A DNA stretch of 64,000 bases from Axinella damicornis (lineage: Eukaryota > Porifera > Demospongiae > Axinellida > Axinellidae), in NCBI GenBank assembly GCA_963931865.1, contig OZ007506.1:17884797-17948796 (forward strand), in the 5' to 3' direction. The notes below the pieces were generated by a model. The model had not been told where the DNA came from. It did not search any database and was given only the letters and a program-made list of their open reading frames with translations. Each line of letters begins with the position of its first letter. The stretch's first letter is position 1. Position numbers and translations under genes: made by a program. Below, piece by piece: positions 11,701 through 23,085 of this stretch.

Positions 11701-13288
11701 TGGGGAAAGGTGATTGGGAGAAGAATGCAGCTCAAGATACTGCTGCACTAGGTGTAGGGATACTGATGTCCATGTTTGTAAGAGTAGAAACGCAGCTTGT
11801 TCCTACGTGTACACAGCTGTCAGCAGTTGGCATCATGGTGTCTCGATATCCATAAACCAGACGATCTCAAATACCACAGCTACCAATTATGATCACAAAT
11901 TATCACCCACCCCTACAAGGTACCAGATGAGCCTTCACAGAGAAAGCTGCAGACACACACCACGGCACAAGCCATGGCTTGTCCGTACACCTCAACATCT
12001 AAAAGGTATTCCTACCTCTCATAACAGAGGAGCTGCCAATGTCCAAGTTGTGCTGTTCACTGGGAATGGGGGGCGGCGCTGCTTCTGGTGCAGGGGCAGG
12101 AGGTTTGTTGGATGAGGCTGGTCGGACTTGGACAAAATTGTCCGGGAACATGCCTCGTGCTCCATTAAGCGTACCCTCGCACCATCCCTCGTCTGCCTGT
12201 GTATGTGAGATGAGGAGGTACAGGGAGTGAGAGTGTGATGGTGTGATTGTGAGGGGTGTGATCAGCGTTCTGGCCAGAATGGGGTTGAGAGGGATGCATA
12301 ATGAGATTCATATCATTCTAGAGTACTGTACTTCAAAATAACCAAAGGCTACAGCATTTGGCTTTTAGAACAGACCACAAGGGGCACATTAGAAGCCCAC
12401 ATGCGCTTTGGTTCAGATCAGAACACTGGTGATGATGTGGGAGAACATGACAAGGACTGTGCATAAAATGGCATGCTGGTCACCTCTGGACTCTTGTATG
12501 GGTATCGGTCACGATTCCAGCCGGTGGTGAGGTATCGGGTATCGGGTATTGGAATTCTGTGGTATTCTTGCGTCTATGATACGAGTCTGACTGTGTGCCA
12601 GCTAGAGCATTCAACGATGGCCAGCTGCAGGCAAGTTAGGAGAGGGTACTGGGAGCATTTCTATATGAATGCTTAAGATGAAAGCAAGGCCTGTTCCAAG
12701 ATTTATGAAGAAAGCTTATTGAGTGTATACCTATCACATATTGGTATCGGTATCGGAATCGGCCTATTTCACGCATTCCAATATCGGAACTGGTAGTATC
12801 GATAATATTTGGTATTGGTGGAACATTACTTTTGTCATACCACAGTCACACGCTATTAACTTATAGGTGCATATTTGCTGTCAGACACAGGTTCAACTCG
12901 TCCCAGCTACTTTTATTAAGTTTTGAATCCAGAAACTCTGCCACTTTCAATCCTACGAGTGAAAAAATCTATCATTCGAATTGAAGCGCACTTTCTATTC
13001 CAGGAATGTCATTCAAAACTATCGCTTATAGGCACATATTCCTTCCTGTGGAGTCGGGACGCATGCGCCTAACAATGAGCGACTACAGTAATTACCCTTC
13101 TAGGCAAACGTTATCTCTCACATCATTACACGTGTACAAGATGGCCATTAGTGGAGCCATTTCCTATACCTGATAGCGTGTTACCTACATGTACATGCAC
13201 ACCTGTCTGACGTCTAAAATGACTTCTCCAACTTTCAGACTGAGCTCGTCTTCTTGCTGTTTCTCATACTCAAACAGAACTACTGCCT
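2725..13288 (-). CDS. CIN85/CD2AP-like three-SH3 adaptor, partial
   Basis: This is an endocytic scaffold of the SH3KBP1/CD2AP family. In animals these link Cbl-type ubiquitin ligases, endophilin and actin-capping protein at the membrane. Nine minus-strand exons join in phase: 13203-13288, 12016-12196, 9505-9587, 9107-9272, 4246-4403, 3877-3973, 3485-3609, 3171-3296 and 2725-2785. SH3-A is split over the first two exons (EAVVLFEYEK; DEGWCEG...GMFPDNFV). SH3-B is split over the next two (KVTYSYVAENPDEL; EEEEGWWKG...GLFPSNFV). SH3-C is split over 3485-3609 and 3171-3296 (KVLFNYTAEQPDEL; GWWE, then GLIPDNFVELLPP). Proline-rich linkers follow SH3-A and SH3-C. SH3 order and sequence match CIN85 domains A, B and C. 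The start exon, which must end in a split-codon G, and the 3' exons with the expected coiled coil were not found. About 360 residues are covered. The family call is firm; CIN85 versus CD2AP cannot be told. Confidence 0.88.
2930..3125. repeat. Polypurine (GGGA/GGAGAA)n tract in an intron
   Basis: G and A almost exclusively on the plus strand, so C and T on the transcribed strand of the SH3 gene. It lies in the intron between exons 3171-3296 and 2725-2785. Similar tracts sit at 3300-3365, 3611-3825, 4404-4650, 9588-9740 and 13289-13390, each abutting a 3' splice site of this gene. Confidence 0.85.
4803..5240. repeat. 49-bp tandem minisatellite
   Basis: About eight to nine copies of a 49-bp unit with the core TCTAGGGGTTAAACACGGCC, then CTCTGTTACTAGCTACTG. 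One copy (near 5020) is shortened by a deletion. It lies in the 4.7-kb intron of the SH3 adaptor gene. Confidence 0.92.
5282..6117. mobile_element. Foldback element with GAAAAGGGTCTTG ends
   Basis: The left end AAAAGGGTCTTG (5282) is matched by CAAGACCCTTTT (ending 6117). Further inside, the arms share AAATTCGACTTTGTTCACCAG and the GTCTCGTGC...CCACACCCC block in inverse order, with gaps. No transposase frame is present. No clear target-site duplication was found. Confidence 0.6.
6341..6475. repeat. 45-bp triplication containing a TAGCCTCGTTCCCAGG end
   Basis: Three tandem copies of a 45-bp unit made of a (CA)n stretch plus TAGCCTCGTTCCCAGGCTCC. Element termini have been amplified here as a minisatellite rather than sitting as an inverted pair. 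Confidence 0.85.
6508..7112. mobile_element. 0.6-kb TIR element (copy 1)
   Basis: Inverted ends of about 50 bp share GGAAGATTTC, CATCATG, GCAC and ACTATGCGTGGTTTT. The interior (ACAACTGTGAGTCCAGACAG, GCGGACGCCGAGGTACGC, GGACCACTTGATCTACAG) recurs at about 22430-22935. No coding frame is credible. Confidence 0.7.
8384..8890 (+). mobile_element. hAT-type element inserted in the satellite
   Basis: The 16-bp inverted ends TAGGCCTGCACGATAT and ATATCGTGCAGGCCTA bound a 507-bp element. Flanks are GTATATAC and CTATATAC, an 8-bp duplication with one mismatch, the length expected for hAT elements. TIRs of the type YAGGSCTGCACGAT are common in animal hAT elements. The satellite resumes on the right, so insertion came after array growth. 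Confidence 0.78.
8624..8734 (+). pseudogene. BED zinc-finger remnant of a hAT transposase
   Basis: A 36-codon open stretch inside the hAT-type element reads AVWNDFGVEADEKGKP and then PKCRVREG before a stop. This matches the start of ZBED-type BED fingers (S-x-VW-x2-F...C-x2-C), but the second cysteine of the pair is replaced and the frame ends at once. The rest of the transposase is gone. It supports the hAT assignment independently of the TIRs. Confidence 0.55.
9790..11700. other. Intron without a supported feature
   Basis: Part of the intron between SH3-A and SH3-B exons. It is unusually free of tandem repeats for this window. No exon with consistent splice phase was found on either strand. 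Confidence 0.5.
12480..12830. repeat. TATCGG-rich interspersed repeat, unclassified
   Basis: GGTATCGG motifs cluster at 12498-12550 and 12740-12825, partly in inverse orientation, with no sharp TIR. It lies in the first mapped intron of the SH3 gene and is probably a decayed element. Confidence 0.3.
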
Positions 13289-14190
13289 CTGTGAGGGGAG
13301 GAAGGAGGGAGGGAGGGAGGGAGGGAGGGAGGGAGGGAGGGAGAGGAAGGAGAAGAGGGGTAAGAGGTGGAAGGGGAGAAGGAGGAGAGTGTGTTATGTG
13401 TACATGTACATGGAGACTGTACATGTGAAAGGTGTGGCAATATTGTTTAACACTGCAGGTACGCTGGCTATGTCCACCATGATCTCTCATTTAAAATCTG
13501 GAGGCCTAGGCCGGCTACTCAGAGGCCACACCCCCTCCTCAGTCTCTGTGCATGTACACAGTAGCACTGCATCAACTAGCACAGTGAAACACACACAGAG
13601 ACAGCTGTGGGGGGAGAGGAAAGTCAGCACAGCCGGTTTGTTTTAGTCCTCTTCTGTGACAGCATTGTCAGTGAAGCAACAATTACAACAATGTACAGTC
13701 CAGTCCCAGAGATAGATCCTTGCAGCTGAATCCAATCACAGAAATTGAAACTGATGAAGAAAGTAACTTTCTTTACCCAACATAGCGGTGTTATGAACTT
13801 GGATATACAAGTCTGTCCAGAGGTCCATCAACAATATCGTGTACGGACTGACAGGCCACACAACGGCTGCTAGTCTTTATTGCACATGTCGGGCCGTATG
13901 ATTTTAAAACCAGGATTCAAGTTGCCGCAGTACCTCCATATATCACTGAACGGCTTGTAGGAGTTACAATGTATATACCTTCTGGCACTACATCGACTTA
14001 CCGATGCTACAGCAAATACAACTTCCAGCTTACTGCCATTGTCTGGACGTCTATACCATGTGACAATATGAGATTCAAACTACCATCTTTGCACTTTGTA
14101 CTTAGTGTCAGCACTTTCTGCTAGCCCAAGGATTCCAGATTGTGTCCCTTCCCTAGACCCTCTCCTCTTGTGGGTGGGGGTCTGGGCACA

Positions 14191-14640
14191 AGCTAGTCTA
14201 GCCGCTAGCCCCTCTCCGCCCGGCCGGTCAAGCAGGCGCGCGGTGAAGCCACGTGCGGAGGGCAGAGAGGGTCTAGCAAACATTGCACTTGATTGTGTTT
14301 CAACTGACCAATCAGATCTCACTGAAGTGATTCGTTCCAATTTCATTCATGACTCTCATGGTTGTAAACTGAGCCGTTCACGTGCGATCAGCCCGGCGGA
14401 TAGCGTCTAATAGCCTACACTCGAGCTAAACTAGTCCAACCTGGATGCCTCCAAGCGTACAGAAGTGGTCCTCAACTCCAGCTGGCACTTCACTGGTTCA
14501 CAGGCACATGTAATTGGCATTCCAGAGAAACGTGATCAAGTGCAATGTTTGCTAGACCCCCCCGGCCCTCCGCGCGTGGCTTTGCCACGCGCCCACTTGA
14601 CCGGCCGGGCGGAGAGGGGCTAGTGGCTAGACTGGGCAAA
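14191..14640. mobile_element. Inverted pair of a GC-rich MITE
   Basis: The block GCCGCTAGCCCCTCTCCGCC then CGGCCGGTCAAG (14200-14235), continuing to TCTAGCAAACATTGCACTTG (to 14291), returns in inverse order at 14528-14635. About 230 bp separate the arms. A third partial copy of the GC-rich end lies near 24780-24850. Confidence 0.65.
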
Positions 14641-16031
14641 AGCCTAACTAACATGTGGCCAATCTCAGGCATGCCAGCCACACCAAATTGAAGCCCTGCA
14701 CAGTGCAGCCCACTTTGTAGCTAAGCTGTTCCTAAGTGTTAGTACCACCCTCTGGCTCTTAGGAAGCTGGGCCACTCTTGTTTATCAACACAGGAGGGTC
14801 TGTGCCCGACCAAAATGAAACCCAGCCTTGCTCCAGGTCCATATGAGAGGAGATTGACTGGCTTATGGACATAGTGTGGGTGGCAAGAGAGAATGGCAGT
14901 GAATAGGGTCAAGACTTTTCTGTAGTCATGTCCAAGAGAGCGTGACATAACTAGAGTCACACTCTGCAGCTACAGCTACGTAGCTACAGATCTAGAGCAC
15001 GTCATCATCATGTATGTGATAAACTACAGGATAGGGACTATGTCTGGAACGATGTCACAGGCAAGCTTATTTTCAACACGCTTGTGATATCAACCAAATG
15101 GCTGCCATGCATGAAGTGTACCGTTTCAACACCGCCTGAACCCATTCTATATCTTCTGCTTACCACTAAACTACATACACACATCGAAGCAAAATGGGCT
15201 AGTCCATTACATAGGGAAATGCACTGTTGACGAGTAACTAATTTGTCCAGTGGGGAAATTGGGGGAGTTTTTGTTCTGTTGCAAACCTTCAGTCATTTCT
15301 CCGTACACTAACGTCTGTCGCAAAGTGTACATGTTCATGTAGAACAATTTCTGTCCTGGGGTATGCAAATAGTTAACTCGTCAACAGCAGGTGCATCCTT
15401 ATTTTATGGAATAGCCCAAAACCGTTCACACACTACCGTGTTTAGACTCCAAATACAAGCAAACATCTCACCCATTGCTGCCATGGTAGTTGGTACGCTT
15501 GTCCCTGGCTTGAAGTTTGGTGATCAGTCAGCCACACAGTCCCTTCAGTGCAGTCTGCAAGAACCTGAGAGCTGGGTAGCCAGGTAAGTGGGGGGTAGCT
15601 CCACGGCTGCACACACCCACTGCCACCAGATGAAATGCAGAAAGACAGTCGTCACTACCCTGCAAACAAACCTAGCAAGTATTAGAGGCTAAACTAGATG
15701 ATTTTCGTTCTTCGTCTTGATTCCCTCAACGCCCAGACAATTTGTTCACAATCACAGCTGGACCTACTCCTGCGATCTCTCCTAAGGTGATTTACTGGCT
15801 GCTGGAGATGTCCTCAGCTACACTTTACTGCGTGCCCTGCCCGCGGGTCGCCATTTTGTGCAACGATGCACGTGATTCATGACATCATTGGGTATATTGT
15901 GACGTCACCGCACCACCATACAGTAATACAGTCTCGTTCCGGATCCCGTAGACTATCTTGGGAACAAGGCTAGCATGCTTGTCTGATCGAAGCAGGGCGG
16001 GCGGAATGGTAGTGCTATAGTCTGTACTCTG

Positions 16032-16124
16032 TAGCCTCGTTCCCAGGCCTTCCGCACCTCCAGTTTTGATCGCATACTGCAAGCGATCAAAACTAGAGGT
16101 GCGGAAGGCCTGGGAACGAGGCTA
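16032..16124. mobile_element. 93-bp near-perfect hairpin MITE
   Basis: It begins TAGCCTCGTTCCCAGGCC and ends with the exact inverse. The inner arms (TTCCGCACCTC, AGTTTTGATCGC) also pair, leaving a tiny loop. It is the same terminal family as at 88-131. A clean 9-bp duplication is not seen here. Confidence 0.75.
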
Positions 16125-16327
16125 GCTAGTCTGTACCACACAAGTACAGTAGCAACATGTAGCCCCGCCCCTTTGAGCCCCACCCATCGTCGACCCTAAT
16201 AAACCATGCAAAACCCTTCCAGATCATGCCCGTGCACTGAGTTGCAGTATAGTCCAATTCCCAGGTTTTGTCATATCTCCAAAAGCCAACAGAAAAAATT
16301 ACAGCAACAAACACCAACTGTGAAATG

Positions 16328-18915
16328 CTAGAATTTAACAGCTTCTATGTCTCTGGCGAGAGTTTCATCGTGTATATCACGCAACACACTGACGAGAGTT
16401 CTCCAACTGACAGGCTGTCCAGCCCCTTTGAGCCACTCCTCGAGAATTTCTAAGTTGATTTGTTCGCAATCACTTCTGTGCTTATGGGCAATCGATTTTA
16501 CCTTCTGTCCCATATCATCGTCGAGCAGTAAGATTCCAAACTGCATGAACTTGATGCCAATTCTCTGGGGGATGCTGAAGCTTCTAGCTCTGCCAGGAAA
16601 GAGGATCATCTCCCTCAGTGACGGACGATCAGCTGCATGTAGGAATTAAAACTATTTGTAAAGACAATAGTATTAATTTTGGGCAACAAATTGCAGAAGT
16701 ACACCTCTGCCCAGTACAACATACATGATTGTAGTTATTACTGCAGGACTACACTGATAAGTGTGCGTATACTGATAAGTGTGCGTATGCTTTCAGCACA
16801 ACATGTTACATATGTACATTACGCGTTAACCACTTGCAATATTATGCAACTTGCTTTGAAAGGCAGAAGTGCAATCTTTTTAGTACAGTATCAAAACCAG
16901 TCCTACAGTATGTGCTATCATCACAGTCATACACATAGTAACATGGCGCATACCTGATGGGGTGCAGGAACGCTGTTCTCCAAGCCATGCAGCGTGTTTT
17001 CTGCAGAGCGGACCATACTCAGATGTTTGGGTGCACACGAGATAGCGGTCTTCATCATCAATGTATGCAGTGGCTGAGTGCGGTGGGGCACCACATTCAC
17101 AAAAGAACGCTACTACTGGCTTCAAGTCGTCGTACTTGAGTGTGTGAGAGGCATTTTCTAGTCCAGCGAAGACTGATTCTCGAACTTGGCACAGGATCCT
17201 GGGACTTGGCGTTTTAACATGTACCTCGAAGAAAGAGAAAGAGTCGATAAGAGAGACTGTTGCTGGCTTCCCAGGAAGCTTAAACCAAATGCAGTTGCGA
17301 GAAACACAAGCCGGACGGCTGCCTGTTCGGTACAGTAGCTCCCATCCACAGACAGAAAGAAGATGGACAACCAAAGCACAATAGATACCATTCGGGGCAC
17401 ATCTGTTGGGAAAGTGCACAAGCAAAGGAGCAGTGGAGGAGCTAGGTGGAGGACAGTACCGTTTGACTTCTTCAGCTGGAATCATCGGTAGAAGGGATGG
17501 CATGAAGTACTCATCGGTGGTGAGTGGTGCAAAAATGAGAAGACCTCTGAAAAGCTTGATCAGGTCTGTGGGAGTGAAGAGCTTTGGAGTGTAGTGGCAA
17601 GAAAACCTCTTGTCCTCAAGCGTTCTCAGTGTGACTACACCTTCGTCTCGAAATCGTTTCCACTCACCTGTGATTGCTTCTGAAATCTGCTCGCATCTCA
17701 GCTTGTAGTTGAAACCAATGAGCTCACTGGACTTGTCTACCAGGGCTTGTGGTTCAGCGAAAAGGACGTTTGGGAGCAAGGAAGGGTAGTATAGCAGGAT
17801 GTTGAGCTCATCGAGATAATTCAGAGCTGCTTTCAGAGCCTCGTTGTTGATCTTTAGCCTGGTGGCAAGGTGAAGGCATTCCTCCATTCTGATGACTCCC
17901 CGTCCTAGCTCAGCTGCCAACCTTCTGATGTCTTGTTCAAGCAAGAACCATCCTATTGGAATCTTGCTGGGCTTTGGAGCGAATTTCTTGTCAGATATCT
18001 GCTCACATATCATAGAGACTACTTCATGGTCCTCTTTTGTAGGTTCCTTTGCATTTATTGGGAATATAACTTCATTGAAAGGGTGGTAGAAGACCAAGTC
18101 ATCACAAAAGTCTGGTTCAAACATCCGTAGAATCTTTTCGTTTTTCTCAGCTCGTGTTTCTGTACACTGTAACTCCAGGTCTCGGTGTGTACCGACCATC
18201 ATGACCTTACAAGGTCTCCCCTCACTTGATGGGGATGGACGAGAATGCATCGTTCGGATGCAGTGCTGTAAAATTTGGTCATTTCGGAGAATGCAGTGCT
18301 GAGCATCACCACAGCGTTGACCTTTTTCGTAATACTCGATCATCGGCTGTTCGTCTAGGCGTTCGGAAAGCTTCAGCACAAACATGATGACAGTGGCATT
18401 TCGAATGAAGGCTGGGAGAAGCTCATGGAATTGGGGTTGGCCCCCACTATCAATAAAGTTGATCCACTGGATTTCAAAAAAGCGTTTTGAGCCAGAAGAT
18501 CGCTCTACAAGCCGAACTAACTCCTCGCTTAAAGGGCTAGGCTGTGATGAAGCGCTTTGAAGTGTCTCCCGGAGTTGCTGAACTCCTGCTCTCAGAGCTT
18601 CGTATTGCTCTGTTGCCTCCATCGGCACTCCAGCCCTCAGCGCTTTAGCTAACATGGACATGAGCTCTTCATACGAGACTCGGAACCAGCCGGTGAGGTC
18701 TGTACCAATAAGAACACGGGAAATGGCTCGAATGGCTGCTTCAGCTAATGGCGTGCTACATCGGGTTTTGGGCGGATTCTCACGAAGCAGGCGAAACTTT
18801 GTGTGTGTTTTTCCTGAACCAGCGGCACCTAGTGTGAGGACTTTGATGATACTACACAGGATGTACCCTTTCTCTAGCGCCTCTTCGAGTATCTGCCTGC
18901 CAGTGCGAACCTCAC
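16328..18915 (-). CDS. Roc-COR GTPase with C-terminal death domain
   Basis: This is a Roco-type GTPase ending in a death domain, so probably a signalling switch in an apoptosis- or immunity-like pathway. Two exons are certain. Exon 16954-18915 (653 codons, split-codon phase 1 at both ends) carries the GTPase: P-loop GAAGSGKT, switch motif DSGGQ followed by PQFHELLP, and G4 motif GTHRD. Next comes a COR-like region from about IGWFLLEQDI and a COR-B-like segment (NGIYCALVVHLL). A small Cys/His patch (FFCECGAPPH...C) closes the exon. Exon 16328-16632 encodes a death domain (GIKFMQFGILLL...WLKG...PVSWRTLVSVLRDI...LA) and the TAG stop. The acceptor at 18916 follows an ATG-containing readthrough, so the true N-terminus lies upstream. 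RING exons at 24619-23086 are phase-compatible (see findings). Confidence 0.85.
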
Positions 18916-19477
18916 CTGCACATACACCATGAAGAAATGGAGAATCAAATTGAAGCTGTAACTGAATTAACATAAATTATCATAGATTGGGAAATTTTCG
19001 TCATTTTTGTGGCTGCCCAACAATGATGGAAGCCAAAAAATGTTTGAGGTCAATTAATAAAACAACGAATTTATCTCACGCCACCAAGTGTAAGAAAGTG
19101 AAGATGGATCTGCCGCATTACCTAGTACCAGTTGGTGATCTAGAGGATTGCTGTCTTCTGCCATACATACCCAAATGATCGTTGAAGTGAACCGTGGAGG
19201 TAAGCGTGGTAGTCCTTACAAGTACAGCGCGGTCTGAAATTGATAAATCTGCCAGTCAGCATGGAGGAGCAAGGCGACACATTTCAACATGTCCAACTTT
19301 TGTCCATATAAGCTCAGCAACTAAAATATAATAATTATTATGCAAAAACTTTTCAACATGAAAATTTCCCAATCTACGGTATTGCACCTAAGCACTCACT
19401 CAAAATTAAACAGAGTGAAGTTCTGTCTCTGGAAAAGCCATCACAGTACTTCACAGCAATATACTTGGAGTCTGTAA

Positions 19478-19800
19478 TAGTTATAGCATGCCTAGGAGTG
19501 CTGTATCTGATTTACAGTCACGAGCCCGAGGATGCTTAGCGCCCAAGGGTGAGTGAGAGTGACTGCAATCAGATACAGCACTCCTAGGTGTGCTATAAAG
19601 TACTTTTCTGAAAAGTGTACACGCAGGTGTACTTATTGAATTGGTGCACAGTGTTCTGTACAGGTATATATGTAATAGTTATAACACGTCTACGAGGGCT
19701 GTATCTGATTTACAATCACGACACCCGAGGGCGCGTAGCGCCCGAGGGTGGAGTGATTGTAAATCAGATACTGCCCGAGTGGGCGTGTTATAACTATTTT
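19478..19800. mobile_element. Two adjacent copies of a hairpin MITE
   Basis: Hairpins at about 19478-19598 and 19672-19798 share AATAGTTATA ends, GCTGTATCTGATTTACA arms and a central CGAGGGCGCGTAGCGCCCGA type loop. They are diverged from each other, so they are separate insertions or an old duplication. The region is non-coding. Confidence 0.7.
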
Positions 19801-20003
19801 ATTTCCTGTTGCTAGGCGGTTGCTAGATGCAAAGCATTCAGTTGCTAAGCAATAGCAGTGACGTCATTTAGTGCCGAATTCGAAGGAGATCACATTCTGC
19901 GAGTCTGCTGAGGAGAATACCAAACTTTCGGAGCAGAGACGCTCATCGTCGGTTTTCTTTTGGGCTGGGAGAGTGGACGGACAGTAGTAGTGACGAAGAG
20001 GTC

Positions 20004-20252
20004 ATGGAGCTGGAGCGGCCCACTAAGAAACTGAAGCTTAGCGTCTCGCGTGCACCGTGCACAGGATCGCTGACACTTCATAAGCGAAGCTCAAGAACAG
20101 GCACTCAGCAAGAAATTTGTGCCAAAGAATAAGCCTACAGCATCACCAAATGGGCTTTGTCTATCTTCACTTCGTGGAAAAAGGGCAGGAAAGAGCGATT
20201 TGCTGATGATCCAGAGAAGCAAGTACCCGATGATCTTTGGCTGTCGATCTAG
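20004..20252 (+). pseudogene. Decayed Crypton/DUF3504-like recombinase N-terminus
   Basis: The plus-strand frame shows an acidic and NLS-like start (SSSDEEVMELERPTKKLKLS, beginning just upstream of the ATG). After an in-frame stop and a probable frameshift near 20130 it shows TKWALSIFTSWKKGRKER and QVPDDLWLS. The pattern K-W-A-x3-F-x2-W-x6-R followed by P-D-D-x-x-L-S is the N-terminal helix pair of animal Crypton-derived (DUF3504) proteins. A stop follows at once and no catalytic domain is present. Family assignment is by eye only. Confidence 0.45.
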
Positions 20253-20710
20253 CGCTCAGTGCATAGGTGCTGTTTACCTGTTTTGCTTCATAGGCGCTGT
20301 TGCTTTAGACAGATACAGAGCGTTGAATCTTGCCACTTTTATTGCATGTTGACGGTACCACGTGCGTATACTGTGTAAATGGCCCGAGGTCACTGCACTT
20401 TCGTGGGCGTAACTAAAGCAACGATTAGTGCTAAGACTTCCGCAAAGTGTTGGGGAAGCCCCAAGGCTTCGATTAGCATCACTAACTCATTTTTGGCCAA
20501 TGCGGAATAATCTTCGATTTCTACACAGCTGTCTCTGATATACAGTGCCTACCGGCGCTTTTGATCCGTCCACGCAAAGTGCTGTAAGTATGCACTTGTA
20601 GCCCAAGAGCGATGCTATGCGAAGAACTAATTAAACAGACTACACCTATAGTTACTGTAGCATAGCAATGATCAAGAACATTGGTCTCTAAACAAACATT
20701 TGCAGTTGAT

Positions 20711-22132
20711 TGGTCACATCATAGATAATAGAACTACGTAGAAGGGATTGGAAACGCGCAAAAATTTTACGGGTAACCCGAATACTATAGCGCGTTACGG
20801 TCTGTAATGGCCTCTGCACAAGCCAACTAACCTTTTTTTGGCAAACGCCACACCCTGTGTCAAAGTACAGAGGAAACAGCTGTCACCACAGACCGCCTAC
20901 TTGTAAGAGCAGCTGTCCATGGCTTCCAAGAGCTGAAGAGCGGAGGTGCGAAGTAGTGAATACGCGTTTTATAGCCTTTATTGAGGTAATTTTGTGTAGT
21001 TTTATAAGACTCTGTATAAGTGTAGTACCCATGGATTGGGTGGTGGTCAGTTTGGACTTATAGTCTAATTGCCGCTGTAGGGTAAAATTGGTTCATGTCA
21101 CTGGAATTATTATGCTATTTACTAAAATGTCATGTAATTTCCCTTGGAAAACACAACTCTTTGTGTAATTTTTTTACACAAGCTGCTTTACTGTGTGTTA
21201 CTTATTCTGTGTTGAGTAGGTCAGGCACTGTGTACAATATGCCGTTAACCACAGGATTTAGATGGATGCAAACAATTATGAGCGGAATGGCGAGAGAGAA
21301 TCGGTGTCAGTTTTGGAACAAAAAGAATACCTGCATGTCGCCCATCCCAAGGAACAACTGCCATCAGGGAGTGTACCCCAGCCTTTGCTGGCCCACTTAG
21401 GCAAATACCGGTCTTCACTGGCCCACATGAAGAAATACCAGCTTTCTGGCCCCTCCCAGAACATGTACCAAGAAACTGTTGGAAGTCGCTGAAAACATTG
21501 AAGTATCAATTTGACGAAACTGACGCCAAATCTCTCTCGCCATTCCGCTCCTAATTGTTTGCATCCATCTAAATCCTGTGGTTAACGGCATATTGTACAC
21601 AGTGCCTGACCTACTCAACACAGAATAAGTAACACACAGTAAAGCAGCTTGTGTAAAAAATTACACAAAGAGTTGTGTTTTCCAAGAGAAATTACATGAC
21701 ATTTTAGTAAATAGCATAATAATTCCAGTGACATGAACCAATTTTACCCTACAGCGGCAATTAGACTATAAGTCCAAACTGACCACCACCCAATCCATGG
21801 GTACTACACTTATACAGAGTCTTATAAAACTACACAAGCACAAATTACCTCATTAAAGGCTATAAAACGCGTATTCACTACTTCGCACCTCCGCTCTTCA
21901 GCTCTTGGAAGCCATGGACAGCTGCTCTTACAAGTACAAGTAGGCGGTCTGTGGTGACAGCTGTTTCCTCTGTACTTTGACACAGGGTGTGGCGTTTGCC
22001 AAAAAAAAAAGGTTAGTTGGCTTGTGCAGAGGCCATTACAGACCGTAACGCGCTATAGTATTCGGGTTACCCGTAAAATTTTTGCGCGTTTCCAATCCCT
22101 TCTACGTAGTTCTATTATCTATGGTCACATCA
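20711..22132. mobile_element. 1.4-kb foldback element with 11-bp TSD
   Basis: The element is 20722-22121 (1400 bp). Its inverted arms are about 570-590 bp long, nearly identical, and start TAGATAATAGAACTACGTAG. They surround a 230-bp unique centre (about 21300-21530). Perfect 11-bp direct repeats TGGTCACATCA flank it at 20711-20721 and 22122-22132. Very long TIRs with 9-11 bp duplications fit Mutator-like or foldback elements. No transposase is present. High arm identity points to a recent insertion or gene conversion between arms. Confidence 0.9.
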
Positions 22133-22429
22133 AGGCATAGCTGACCAACGTCTAAGATAGTCTGAGACATTTCACTACTGGAACATCAGAATCTCCATCT
22201 ATCTGTCTGTCTATGATTAATCGCTGAGCACCTTAGAGCGAGCTAAAACTCTTCATAGCTGGAGACAGTGAGCTAACCATGCCATGAGTTTCAGTGCTTG
22301 TGGGGGTATGCGATACTTCAGCAAACTCTTCCAATGTATACGCTTTGCCATTTTTTTCAACAGCACCAGTCATGTGTTCCCTAGCCTCGTTCCCATGCCT
22401 CACCGGCACCCAAGGAAGAAGAAGACTGC

Positions 22430-22935
22430 TTGAAAGGCCACAACAAACGACTGTGAGTCCAGACAGCAACTTTTACAGTATGAACACGGCTTAAAATTGC
22501 GTGACCAGCTAGCAAACATGCTGGCTATGACTGGCGTGGACTGGCGTGGACTGGCGTATGCTCCTGGTATTTCACGCGGACGCCGAGGTACGCTAGGTAC
22601 ATGGCCTCCCAGCATGGGTCCACTTGATCTACAGATTATATAGTCTACACACGAACTGTGAACTAGCTCTCCAGAAAACAAAAAAGCGTGGCTAGCCTGC
22701 TCGTGATTTGTCACTTGAAACCACCGTGTACCTCTCTAACTACCATGTTCCTCTCTAACTGCCGTGTTCATATTATAAAACGTGTTTTTCAGGACTCAAC
22801 AGTTGTTTGTTGTGGTCTTCCAAGGACTCCTCGTATGATGAGTGGCAAAATCAAAAACGGCATGTGTGGGCAATAATTTGATTACCAAAACCACGCATAG
22901 TACGTACATCACTGTGCACATGATGAAATCTTCCA
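22430..22935. mobile_element. 0.6-kb TIR element (copy 2, truncated left)
   Basis: It shares the interior and right terminus with the element at 6508-7112 (GCGGACGCCGAGGTACGCTA; ACCAAAACCACGCATAGTAC; GATGAAATCTTCC). The left TIR is missing. It lies in the interval between the RING exons and the Roc exon. Confidence 0.65.
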
Positions 22936-23085
22936 CAGACAATCTATCACCTGTACACTCAAAACTTGCAGGCAGTACATTCCCAATGCACTCCTCACTG
23001 ATCCACAGACCACTACGCCTCGATTTGAGATGGTAATGGGTAAATAACAACAATTGGTGGGTTATATCATATCATGGTTGCTCAC

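Noticed and set aside
13470..13490. ATGGTGGACATAGCC on the minus strand as the SH3 gene start exon
   Set aside because: Its possible donor leaves no split base, while the exon at 13288 needs one preceding base. The true start exon must be elsewhere.
22233..22385. Minus-strand frame (KNGKAYTLEEFAEVSH) as a third RING exon
   Set aside because: It looks mildly coding but I found no acceptor with the needed phase 1 and no family match; left out rather than guessed.
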